Source: Candidatus Apopatocola equi (lineage in GTDB: Bacteria; Bacillota; Clostridia; Oscillospirales; Oscillospiraceae). Taken from it: a stretch of 6,679 nt of DNA. Below the pieces are notes generated by a model. The model was not told where the DNA came from. It saw only the letters and a list, made by a program, of their open reading frames with translations, and did no database searches. Where the stretch lies: NCBI GenBank assembly GCA_018065965.1, contig JAGHSH010000149.1, positions 1 through 6,679 on the forward strand, in the 5' to 3' direction. A program made the position numbers and the translations under genes. Positions 1 to 5,625 of the stretch are shown here, piece by piece; within the stretch, counting starts at the first letter, position 1, and each line of letters begins with the position of its first letter.

Positions 1-316
1 CTCCGGCGTAGACTTTGCCAGACGGCAGGAGGCACAGGACGAGATCCTGCGGCAGCTGGAGGAGCTGAAGCGGGGCATTGACCCCACGGAGCTCGCCGAG
101 GCAAAGCGCAGCGTAGAGAGCAGCTTCCGTACCGTCTCCGATTCTCCTGCCGCGCTGGAGGCCTTCTGGCTCTCCCAGCTTTTCTGCGGTCTGGACTGCG
201 GCCCCGAGGAGTGCGCCTCCCTTGTGGAGGAGGTCACGGCGGCGGATGTGCTCGCCGTAGCCTCCGGCGTGGTCTGCGACGCCGTGTATTTCCTGAAAGG
301 AGAGAGCCATGAATAA
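1..316 (+). CDS. yfmF: M16 family peptidase-like protein, YfmF type (3' end only)
   Basis: Only the last 104 codons are present (first full codon at base 2, TAA at 314-316); the rest lies left of the window. The visible part reads like the C-terminal tail of an M16 (insulinase/pitrilysin) subunit: a helical charged stretch (DEILRQLEELKRGIDPTELAEAKRSV), then a helix with an aromatic patch (AALEAFWLSQLFCGL), then a short sheet ending VYFLKG. No zinc motif is expected in this region. The family call rests mainly on context: the next gene is a clear M16 peptidase and overlaps this one by 8 bases. That matches the adjacent ymfF-ymfH pair of Bacillus, whose products are annotated as EF-P 5-aminopentanol modification-associated YfmF and YfmH; YfmF is the partner lacking the zinc motif. 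The overlap implies one operon with coupled translation. Family is likely; the exact YfmF name is inference. Confidence 0.75.
   Translation, partial: SGVDFARRQEAQDEILRQLEELKRGIDPTELAEAKRSVESSFRTVSDSPAALEAFWLSQLFCGLDCGPEECASLVEEVTAADVLAVASGVVCDAVYFLKGESHE
296..302 (+). promoter_or_regulatory. Ribosome binding site of yfmH inside the upstream gene
   Basis: AAAGGAG ends 6 bases before the ATG at 309 and lies within the last codons of the upstream reading frame. This fixes the yfmH start and the 8-base overlap, and suggests translational coupling of the two M16 subunits. Confidence 0.75.
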
Positions 317-1580
317 GCTGGATTTCCCCCGCATCGGCGACTGCTTCCTTTATGAAACTCTCCCCAACGGACTGCCGGTCTATGTGCTGCCCAAGAAGGG
401 CTTCAGCCGCAGCGTGGCCATGTTCGCCACCCATTACGGCGGTGCAGACCGCCGCTTCCTGCTGGACGGCGTATGGCACGATACCCCGGCCGGTGTGGCG
501 CATTTTCTGGAGCATAAAATGTTCGATCTGCCCGACGGCTCCAACGCCCTGCAGCTGCTGACGGCCCGGGGCGCCTCCGCCAATGCCTTCACCTCCACAG
601 ACACCACCGCCTACTACTTCTCCTGTACGGAGAATTTCTACGATAACCTCTCCCTGCTGCTGCGCTTCGTTTCCACCCCCTTCTACACCGAGGAGAGCGT
701 GGCCAAGGGGCAGGGCATCATCGCTCAGGAGATCTGCATGGGGCTCGACAGTCCCGGCAACGCCCTCTATTACGGGCTGATGGGTGCGCTCTATGCCCGT
801 CATCCCGCCCGGGAGAGCGTAGCCGGTACGGTGGAGAGCATCTCCCGCATCACGCCCGAGACCCTTTATGCCTGTCATGCCGCCTTCTACCGTCCCTGCA
901 ACATGGCGCTGGTGTGCATCGGCGATGTGGAGGCAGAGCGGATCGCGGCCATGGCAGCCGAGATCCTCGGCAGCGAGAAGCTGGAAATGCCCCGGCGGGA
1001 CTACGGCGAGGCCGAAGCTCTGCTGCCCGCAGAGCGGGAGTTCAGCCGGGAGATGAGCATCTCCGCGCCGAAGTTCTATCTGGGCGCAAAGACGCTTTGG
1101 CCCGAGAGCGGCGAAGATCGGCTGCGCCTGCTGCTGACCGCGGATCTGGCGCTGCAGACCCTGCTGGGTGAGAGCAGTCCCTTCTTCACCGATCTCTACG
1201 ACGCGGGACTGCTTCGTCGGGATTTCGGCGCTGGCTTTGAGTCCTCCGCCGGTACCGCCGCCGTGCTTATGGGCGGTGAGAGCAAGGATCCGGACGCTGT
1301 GTGCGCCGCCGTCGGCAAGGCGGTGGAGCGGCTGCGGCGGGAGGGCTTTGACGAGGATCGCTTCGAGCGCTGCCGCAAGGCCATGTACGGCGCTTATCTG
1401 CAGGGGCTCTCCGGCTTCACCTCTCTGGCACAGTCCGTGATCGGCTCGGTCTTTGAGGGCTATCTGCTTCCCCAGCTCTTTTCCGTTCTGCCGGAGCTGA
1501 GCATGGAGGAATGCCGCAGCTTCCTGCTTGACACGCTGGATCCGTCCCGGCTCGCCCGGGCGGTGATCCGTCCGCTATGA
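309..1580 (+). CDS. yfmH: M16 family zinc metallopeptidase, YfmH type
   Basis: Complete 423-residue protein, the usual length for a single-chain M16 peptidase of the YfmH (Bacillus YmfH) group, associated with EF-P aminopentanol modification. The inverted zinc motif HxxEH is intact as HFLEH at residues 65-69, so His65 and His69 bind zinc and Glu68 is the catalytic base. The third ligand is Glu141 in IIAQEICMG, 72 residues after His69. The ASANAFTSTDTTAYYF block (89-104) is the typical M16 substrate-strand region, and the C-terminal half (about 240-423) is the second, inactive M16 domain. No signal peptide or membrane segment, so it is cytoplasmic. AAAGGAG at 296-302 lies 6 bases before the ATG, inside the upstream gene, supporting this start. 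Oddity: residue 134 is Gly where catalytic M16 members usually have a second Glu 7 residues before the zinc-binding Glu. Downstream there is only an AT-rich gap of 63 bases and no convincing terminator. The physiological substrate is unknown to me. Confidence 0.88.
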   Translation: MNKLDFPRIGDCFLYETLPNGLPVYVLPKKGFSRSVAMFATHYGGADRRFLLDGVWHDTPAGVAHFLEHKMFDLPDGSNALQLLTARGASANAFTSTDTTAYYFSCTENFYDNLSLLLRFVSTPFYTEESVAKGQGIIAQEICMGLDSPGNALYYGLMGALYARHPARESVAGTVESISRITPETLYACHAAFYRPCNMALVCIGDVEAERIAAMAAEILGSEKLEMPRRDYGEAEALLPAEREFSREMSISAPKFYLGAKTLWPESGEDRLRLLLTADLALQTLLGESSPFFTDLYDAGLLRRDFGAGFESSAGTAAVLMGGESKDPDAVCAAVGKAVERLRREGFDEDRFERCRKAMYGAYLQGLSGFTSLAQSVIGSVFEGYLLPQLFSVLPELSMEECRSFLLDTLDPSRLARAVIRPL

Positions 1581-1608
1581 CACACCCCTTGCGGTGCGTT
1601 CACATAGA

Positions 1609-1628
1609 ATAAAAAAATATTTTTTTAT
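1609..1628. repeat. 20-bp perfect A/T-only palindrome upstream of the acidic-protein gene
   Basis: The sequence is AT, seven A, TA, seven T, AT: a perfect 20-base palindrome with no G or C, centred between 1618 and 1619. It ends 2 bases before the GGAGGT ribosome binding site of the gene at 1644. In DNA this GC-rich it stands out. It could be an AT-rich promoter or 5'-leader element, or a weak bidirectional stop for the yfmH transcript. A TAGAAT box at 1605-1610 touches it but has no -35 partner at proper spacing, so I cannot assign a promoter. Confidence 0.7.
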
Positions 1629-1630
1629 AT

Positions 1631-1636
1631 GGAGGT
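1631..1636 (+). promoter_or_regulatory. Ribosome binding site deciding the start at 1644
   Basis: GGAGGT lies 7 bases before the ATG at 1644. An in-frame ATG at 1629 overlaps the first G of this site and has no ribosome binding site of its own, so translation should begin at 1644 and not 1629. Confidence 0.85.
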
Positions 1637-1643
1637 ACAGATT

Positions 1644-2123
1644 ATGGATTTCAATCAGCTCAAGGGTATGTTCAACGGCCTGATGGACAACGTGACCGAG
1701 AAGGGCCGCGGCGCCGCCGACAAGGCCAAGTCCGCCGGACGCATTGCCAAGCTCTCTCTGGAGCTCGGCGGCGAGAAGGACAGTCTGAAGAAGGCCTTCG
1801 CCACCCTGGGCGAGACCTACTACGAGAACAAGGCTGACCTCTCCGAGGGTCTGCTGGCTCAGCTCTGCGAGGAGATCGACAGCACCAAGGAGCGCATCGC
1901 CGCCATCGAGGCCGAGATCGCCGCTCTCAAGGGCGAGATCAGCTCCAAGGAGCCTGACGTGGAGGTCACGCTGGAGGAGGTCGTCGAGGAGGCCGAGCAG
2001 GAGGCCGTGACCGCCGATGAGCCCACCGTCGCCGAGGAAGTAATCGAGAAGGTTGCCGAGACCGTTGAAGAGGTCAAGGAGACCGTCGAGACCGTCATCG
2101 AGGAGATCAAGGACGAGGAGTAA
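1644..2123 (+). CDS. Small acidic coiled-coil protein of unknown function
   Basis: 159 residues from the ATG chosen by its GGAGGT site. Three parts are visible. Residues 1-50 are amphipathic and Lys/Gly/Ala-rich (EKGRGAADKAKSAGRIAKLSLEL). Residues 51-100 hold KKAFATLGETYYENK followed by a heptad-like helix (EEIDSTKERIAAIEAEIAALKGEI) that should form a coiled coil. Residues 103-159 are an acidic tail with 24 Asp/Glu in 57 positions and short repeats of the VEETV/EEVIEKV kind. There is no signal peptide, membrane helix or catalytic motif. The first two parts resemble small Firmicutes proteins of unknown function whose N-terminal core has a Lys-rich helix and an LGxxYYE segment; that resemblance is from memory. 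It may use its own promoter or readthrough from yfmH, and it ends in a strong terminator. I do not assign a function. The very long open frame on the opposite strand is a codon-bias shadow (GAG read as CTC). Confidence 0.85.
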   Translation: MDFNQLKGMFNGLMDNVTEKGRGAADKAKSAGRIAKLSLELGGEKDSLKKAFATLGETYYENKADLSEGLLAQLCEEIDSTKERIAAIEAEIAALKGEISSKEPDVEVTLEEVVEEAEQEAVTADEPTVAEEVIEKVAETVEEVKETVETVIEEIKDEE

Positions 2124-2136
2124 TTCCTCATCAGGC

Positions 2137-2181
2137 AAAAAGGGGTTCGCTGCATTTTTCCGTTTGCAGCGAACCCTTTTT
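2137..2181 (+). terminator. Intrinsic terminator of the acidic-protein gene
   Basis: A 12-base perfect stem, GGGTTCGCTGCA (2143-2154) with TGCAGCGAACCC (2165-2176), encloses a 10-base loop. It is flanked by an A-run on the left (2137-2141) and a T-run on the right (2177-2181), so it can act on both strands. It begins 14 bases after the stop codon. The stem is nearly identical to that of the cysS terminator at 5674-5712. Confidence 0.93.
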
Positions 2182-2195
2182 ATTTGATTCGTTTT

Positions 2196-2210
2196 CCCCA
2201 CACAGTGGGG
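2196..2210. repeat. CCCCAC-ACA-GTGGGG palindrome
   Basis: A 6-base inverted repeat (2196-2201 with 2205-2210) around a 3-base loop, 14 bases beyond the T-run of the preceding terminator. A close copy with a longer stem lies at 5641-5659, in the same position relative to the cysS terminator. It adjoins the interspersed-repeat fragment that follows. Confidence 0.65.
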
Positions 2211-2246
2211 GCGGATTGCCGCGTCGCTTAGCTCCTCGCAATGACA
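2211..2246. repeat. Interspersed-repeat fragment (ATTGC...CTCCTCGCAATGACA type)
   Basis: The stretch starts GCGGATTGCC and ends CTCCTCGCAATGACA, with inverted ATTGC (2215-2219) and GCAAT (2238-2242) ends. From memory this matches a widespread short intergenic repeat in bacteria, whose minus-strand reading gives the spurious peptide CHCEELSDAAIR that often turns up in mis-called ORFs. Here it lies between two convergent terminators. No gene is visible in 2182-2296; a small TGCCG/CGGCA hairpin (2262-2275) is the only other structure. Confidence 0.6.
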
Positions 2247-2297
2247 GGGGACGGGGGTGAATGCCGGCCGCGGCAAGGAAGGAACGTCAAATCCAAG

Positions 2298-2329
2298 AAA
2301 AAAGAGCCGCGGACGGTATCCGCAGCTCT
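2298..2329 (-). terminator. Intrinsic terminator downstream of the 6S RNA gene
   Basis: Read on the minus strand, AGAGCTGCGGA and TCCGCGGCTCT form an 11-pair stem with a 5-base loop (2314-2318), followed by six T (2303-2298). The one imperfect pair (2308/2324) is a G·U on the minus strand but a C·A mismatch on the plus strand, which supports minus-strand function. It should end the DUF1292-6S transcript. Confidence 0.88.
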
Positions 2330-2336
2330 GAAAAAA

Positions 2337-2541
2337 CCCGCCTGTGCCGTGCCGCCCAATTAGAACCTGCACAGTTCTGCAGGTGGGTTGCCTCCTCCAT
2401 GAGTCATCGCTTCCAACGTCCGACGCAGAAAGGCATCGGGAGGCCTGCAATCGGCAGGGAGAGACCGGCATCCCGTAAATCTAATGTGGGTTTAAATGGG
2501 CGTTAACCCTGAACGCAGGGTACACGAACACGGCAGGCTTA
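2337..2541 (-). ncRNA. ssrS: 6S RNA (ssrS), regulator of RNA polymerase
   Basis: About 205 nt on the minus strand, the normal 6S size. The ends form a terminal stem: 2538-2529 (GCCTGCCGTG) pairs with 2351-2340 in two 5-pair helices separated by a 2-base bulge. Inside it are a hairpin at 2506-2521, a helix of 2497-2502 plus 2480-2485 with the continuous strand 2353-2364 (an 11-base bulge on one side), a 3' hairpin at 2365-2384 just before the closing strand, and an apical arm (2439-2444 with 2390-2395, and hairpin 2444-2458). The TGTTCG just after the 5' stem strand and the hairpin in the 3' half of the central bubble resemble E. coli 6S RNA. 6S RNA binds the sigma-A holoenzyme as an open-promoter mimic. 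It begins 5 bases after the DUF1292 stop with no visible promoter of its own, so processing from a longer transcript is likely. That it is a structured RNA is strong; the 6S identity is from memory of the family and less sure. Confidence 0.72.
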
Positions 2542-2546
2542 ACAGC

Positions 2547-2834
2547 TTATTCCTCTTCTTCGTTCTCCACGAGCTCCATATAGTACTCGTAGACCCGCTC
2601 CAGCAGTTCCTCATCGTCCACAGAGGCATACAGCTCCTCGCCGTTATCCTCCACGTTCCTGAGGATCACAAAGCCGTAATCGGGATCCTCGGGATCCATA
2701 TCGTCAATGTCCGCAGGAAGAAAAACGGTGTAGCTCTCTCCCTCGAAGGACACGGTATCCAGAATTTCCAGCTCAAACTGGTTCCCCTCTTCATCGGTCA
2801 GGGAAATGTAATCGGCGCCGAACTGATCGCTCAT
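2547..2834 (-). CDS. DUF1292 domain protein (YrzB/UPF0473 family)
   Basis: 95 residues starting MSDQFGADYISLTDEEGNQ. This is the small acidic DUF1292 protein common in Firmicutes: the ITLTDEEGN-type start, the central YTVFLPAD segment, the EDPDYGFVILR strand and the acidic DDEELLERVYEYYMEL helix all fit, and the length is typical. Bacillus yrzB is the relative; its biochemical role is not known to me. No signal peptide or membrane segment. An AGGA lies 11 bases before the ATG (a little long), and the family's N-terminus favours this start over in-frame ATGs further upstream, one of which overlaps the -10 box. A sigma-A promoter lies directly upstream and the 6S RNA directly downstream on the same strand, so the two probably share a transcript. 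Divergent from the PBP gene. Confidence 0.9.
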   Translation of the reverse strand: MSDQFGADYISLTDEEGNQFELEILDTVSFEGESYTVFLPADIDDMDPEDPDYGFVILRNVEDNGEELYASVDDEELLERVYEYYMELVENEEEE

Positions 2835-2868
2835 AACTGCTTGGTTCCTCTCTTTTGTTCTTGTTTGC

Positions 2869-2897
2869 ATTATACTCTTTCCCGCTCGGAAAAGCAA
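2869..2897 (-). promoter_or_regulatory. Sigma-A promoter of the DUF1292-6S RNA unit
   Basis: On the minus strand, TTGCTT (2897-2892) and a perfect TATAAT (2874-2869) are separated by 17 bases. Predicted transcription start is near 2862, giving a leader of about 28 bases. It points away from the PBP promoter, about 55 bases to the right. Confidence 0.82.
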
Positions 2898-2951
2898 GCC
2901 CTTCCTGCCGAATTTCGCCGCCCTTTCCTCTGCGAAAAAATTTCAAAAATG

Positions 2952-2982
2952 GTTACACTATCCGCAGGGAGTGTGCTATAAT
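2952..2982 (+). promoter_or_regulatory. Extended -10 sigma-A promoter of the PBP gene
   Basis: A perfect TATAAT (2977-2982) is preceded by TGC, making an extended -10 (TGnTATAAT). The best -35 is GTTACA at 2952-2957 with a 19-base spacer, which is poor, so the extended -10 probably carries the activity. The start should fall near 2989, leaving a leader of about 46 bases. Confidence 0.8.
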
Positions 2983-3034
2983 AGAAAGCACTGTTTTTCC
3001 GATCACTCCCCTTTTCTCGTAAACGGAGGTTTTC

Positions 3035-5155
3035 ATGAACAAGCCATCCCCGAAAAAAGCGCTCCGCACAGCCCGGGCCGTTACGGACGCCACTCTGAAC
3101 ACGCTGGGCGGAACCGTCAGCATCGTGCTTCGCATCGTGATCACCGTGTTGCTGGTCTCCCTCTGCACCGGAATGCTTTTTGCCTGCATTTTCGCCTATT
3201 ACGTTAAGACCTGCCTTTCCACCGATCTGAACATCACGCTGGAGGATTATATGATCTCCCTCTCCTCCGTGATCTATACCTCCTCTCTGGACGAATCCGG
3301 CGAGGTGATCCCCGGTCACTCTCTGGCCGTGCTGGACAGCAATGAGGACCGCATCTGGGTGGACTATGACGATATTCCCAAGAACATGGAGCACGCCGCC
3401 GTGGCCATCGAGGACAAGCGCTTCTACGACCACAAGGGCGTGGACTGGTACCGCACCGCCGGTGCGTTCGTGAATATGTTCCTGGGTATGAAGAACGATT
3501 TCGGCGGCTCCACCATCACCCAGCAGCTCATCAAGAACGTGACCGAAAACGATGACGTGACCGTGCAGCGAAAGCTGGCCGAGATCTTTCAGGCCATGGA
3601 TCTGGAGAAGACCTACACCAAGGAAGAGATCATGATGTGGTATCTCAACGTGGTCTACTTCGGAGAGGGCTCCTACGGCATCCACACCGCCGCCCAGACC
3701 TACTTCGGCAAGGATATTTCCGAGCTGACGCTCTGCGAGTGCGCCAGCATCATCGCCATCACCAACAACCCCTCCCGCTACGATCCCTTCATCTCCTCCG
3801 ATAACAACCGCGCCCGGCGGCTGGACATCCTCTATGAAATGTATGATCAGGGCTACATCAGCTATGCGGAATATCAGGCCGCAGCCGCCGAGGAGCCCCA
3901 TTTCGTCCGCAGCGAGAGCGACCGCTACGAGCAGCAGATCTACTCCTACTATGTGGAGGTGGTCATCAATGACGTGCTGCACGACCTGGTGGAGAAGAAG
4001 GGGCTGAGCAGCGACGCCGCCGAGCACCTGCTCTATCACGGCGGCTATAAGATCTACTGCTGCATCGACGAAAACTTCCAGAATATCATCGACGGCATTT
4101 ACACCGATCTGGCCAATCTCCCCCGCCCCTACCGGGAGACTGCCAAGCAGCTGCAGAGCGCTGTGGTGATCATGGATCCCTACAGTGGCGACATCCGGGG
4201 TCTCTCCGGCGGCACCGGCGTGAAGACCGACAGCTTCGGCTGGAACCGGGTCACCGACGCCCACCGTCCCGCGGGCTCCGCCATCAAGCCGTTGGCCGTC
4301 TACGGCCCCGCTTTTGATCTGGGTCTGATCACGCAGGATACGCTGGTCAACGATACCGGCTCCATCACCCTCAACGGCACCAGCTGGTATCCCCGCAACT
4401 ACGGCGGCGGCTACAACGGCGTGATCACCATCCGTCAGGGTCTGATCATGTCTCTCAACACGGTGGCCGCGCAGATCATGGATAAGCTGACCCCGGCGGT
4501 GAGCTTTGAGTATCTCACCGACCGCATGGGCTTCAATCTGGTCACCGCCGACTGCGACTATGCGCCGCTGGCGCTGGGTCAGTTCACCAACGGCGTTACC
4601 GTGCGGGAGATGGCACAGGCCTACACCGCGCTGGTCAATGACGGTGTGATGACCAAGGGCCGTACCTATTACTTGGTCACGGACGAGGATGGCACCATTG
4701 TGCTGGATAACCGCACCCCGGAGACCAGTCAGGTCTTTAAGGCCAACACAGCCCGCCACATCACCAATATGCTGCAGGGCGTTATGACCGGCGGCACGGG
4801 TGTGGAGGCGCAGCTGGGCGCACAGGTGGCCGCCGGCAAGACGGGCACCACCTCCGATGAATATGACCGCTGGTTCTGCGGCTACACGCCTTACTATGTC
4901 TGCGCCGTGTGGACGGGCTACGATATGCCCTCCTATATGTACTACAGCGGCAACCCCGCCGCACAGATCTGGAAGCGGATCATGCAGCCCGTTCACGCTG
5001 CACTGCCCGTGGTACACTTTGCCGAGCCCACCTACTGGGGCGTGGCCACCAACATTTTCGGTGATCTCAGCCTCCAGCCTGTGGAGGAGGAGCCCACCGT
5101 GGGCGACGATCCCTTCTTCGTCCCCGATTTCCCCAATCTCGATATCCCCTGGTAA
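3035..5155 (+). CDS. Class A penicillin-binding protein (PBP1A-type glycosyltransferase/transpeptidase)
   Basis: 706 residues: a bifunctional enzyme that polymerises lipid II into glycan strands and cross-links peptides at the outer face of the membrane. A Lys/Arg-rich cytoplasmic tail (1-35) leads into one membrane segment (about 28-56). The GT51 domain has all its motifs: EDKRFYDHKG (126-135, catalytic Glu126), GGSTITQQL (157-165), RKLAEIFQA (179-187, second Glu183, 57 residues after the first as in S. aureus PBP2) and YLNVVYFGEGSYGI (203-216). The transpeptidase domain has SAIK (415-418, Ser415 nucleophile), SLN (473-475) and KTGT (602-605), so both activities look intact. The protein stops about 100 residues after KTG with a short acidic, proline-rich tail, placing it at the short end for the class. 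GGAGGT at 3025-3030 sits 4 bases before the ATG. It has its own promoter and terminator, so it is monocistronic. Confidence 0.96.
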   Translation: MNKPSPKKALRTARAVTDATLNTLGGTVSIVLRIVITVLLVSLCTGMLFACIFAYYVKTCLSTDLNITLEDYMISLSSVIYTSSLDESGEVIPGHSLAVLDSNEDRIWVDYDDIPKNMEHAAVAIEDKRFYDHKGVDWYRTAGAFVNMFLGMKNDFGGSTITQQLIKNVTENDDVTVQRKLAEIFQAMDLEKTYTKEEIMMWYLNVVYFGEGSYGIHTAAQTYFGKDISELTLCECASIIAITNNPSRYDPFISSDNNRARRLDILYEMYDQGYISYAEYQAAAAEEPHFVRSESDRYEQQIYSYYVEVVINDVLHDLVEKKGLSSDAAEHLLYHGGYKIYCCIDENFQNIIDGIYTDLANLPRPYRETAKQLQSAVVIMDPYSGDIRGLSGGTGVKTDSFGWNRVTDAHRPAGSAIKPLAVYGPAFDLGLITQDTLVNDTGSITLNGTSWYPRNYGGGYNGVITIRQGLIMSLNTVAAQIMDKLTPAVSFEYLTDRMGFNLVTADCDYAPLALGQFTNGVTVREMAQAYTALVNDGVMTKGRTYYLVTDEDGTIVLDNRTPETSQVFKANTARHITNMLQGVMTGGTGVEAQLGAQVAAGKTGTTSDEYDRWFCGYTPYYVCAVWTGYDMPSYMYYSGNPAAQIWKRIMQPVHAALPVVHFAEPTYWGVATNIFGDLSLQPVEEEPTVGDDPFFVPDFPNLDIPW

Positions 5156-5163
5156 AACGCAGC

Positions 5164-5204
5164 AAGGGTTCATTGCAAAAAAGAATTTGCAATGAACCCT
5201 TTTT
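5164..5204 (+). terminator. Intrinsic terminator of the PBP gene
   Basis: A perfect 16-pair stem, 5164-5179 (AAGGGTTCATTGCAAA) with 5186-5201, around an AAAGAA loop, followed by T to 5204. It starts 9 bases after the stop codon. The GGGTTCATTGC core is a variant of the GGGTTCGCTGC core in the other two protein-gene terminators of this window. Confidence 0.95.
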
Positions 5205-5262
5205 CATATGCTGAGACTTCCCCATCGCCGCAGCACACTGCCGCGCCCCACTTTCAGCCCCC

Positions 5263-5301
5263 CATTCTTTCTTGTCTTTTTCGTGAAAGACAGAAAGAAT
5301 G
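5263..5301. repeat. Left tip hairpin of the fold-back element
   Basis: CATTCTTTCTTGTCTTT (5263-5279) pairs with AAAGACAGAAAGAATG (5286-5301) with a single extra T, around a TTCGTG loop. It shares its outer CATTCTTTC core with the right-tip hairpin. Confidence 0.8.
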
Positions 5302-5593
5302 CGTCGCTGGCGGTGGAAGAAAGAAAAGAAAACGTGCCGCGGCGAAAATGCCGCGGTCAGAAACTTTCAGATTGTGCCTCGGAGCCTTCCTCAGTTGTCT
5401 ATACATCCCGGGAGGACTTCCGCTGCCGCTGCTTAATGCGAATGGTTACTTTCGTTTACCTCCTACCAGCGGCAGTGGAAGGGTTCCCGGAGCGCATCGA
5501 CAAGCAGCAGTCTTAACCGCAGAAACCGAAATCTTCCGACGGCGGCATTTCGCAGCCGCAAGCCTCTGTTCTCTTCTCCACCGCCCAGCGGCG

Positions 5594-5625
5594 CTCATTC
5601 TCTTTCTGCCGAGAAAGAGAATGAG
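5594..5625. repeat. Right tip hairpin of the fold-back element
   Basis: CTCATTCTCTTTCT (5594-5607) and AGAAAGAGAATGAG (5612-5625) form a perfect 14-pair stem with a GCCG loop. There is no T-run after it on either strand, so it is not a normal terminator. Confidence 0.85.

Noticed and set aside
1577..1610. A sigma-A promoter for the acidic-protein gene (TAGAAT at 1605-1610, TTGCGG at 1589 or ATGACA at 1577)
   Set aside because: The boxes are 10 or 22 bases apart, outside the usable range, so I cannot support a promoter from the sequence alone.
1629..1643. Upstream ATG at 1629 for the acidic protein
   Set aside because: It overlaps the GGAGGT site that serves the ATG at 1644 and has no ribosome binding site of its own.
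1575..2471. A 298-codon minus-strand frame over the acidic-protein gene
   Set aside because: It runs through two terminators, the 6S RNA and a repeat, and contains the repeat-derived peptide CHCEELSDAAIR. Its Leu/Asp-rich part is the complement of GAG codons.
2337..2541. SRP RNA, RNase P RNA, tmRNA or a riboswitch in place of 6S RNA
   Set aside because: I find no GGAAGCAGC-type SRP loop, no RNase P core motifs, no tRNA-like end, and no gene immediately downstream that a riboswitch could control. The size and rod-like closing stem fit 6S best.
2835..2897. N-terminal extension of the DUF1292 protein to in-frame ATGs further upstream
   Set aside because: The extension would run through the TATAAT at 2874-2869 and upstream of the expected transcription start, and the extra residues do not fit the family.
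2870..5173. A 767-codon open frame on the minus strand covering the whole PBP gene
   Set aside because: It is exactly antisense to a protein with every class A PBP motif. Its translation is the Gly/Val/His/Ile/Leu-rich pattern produced by codon bias and it starts inside the promoter region, with no family resemblance.
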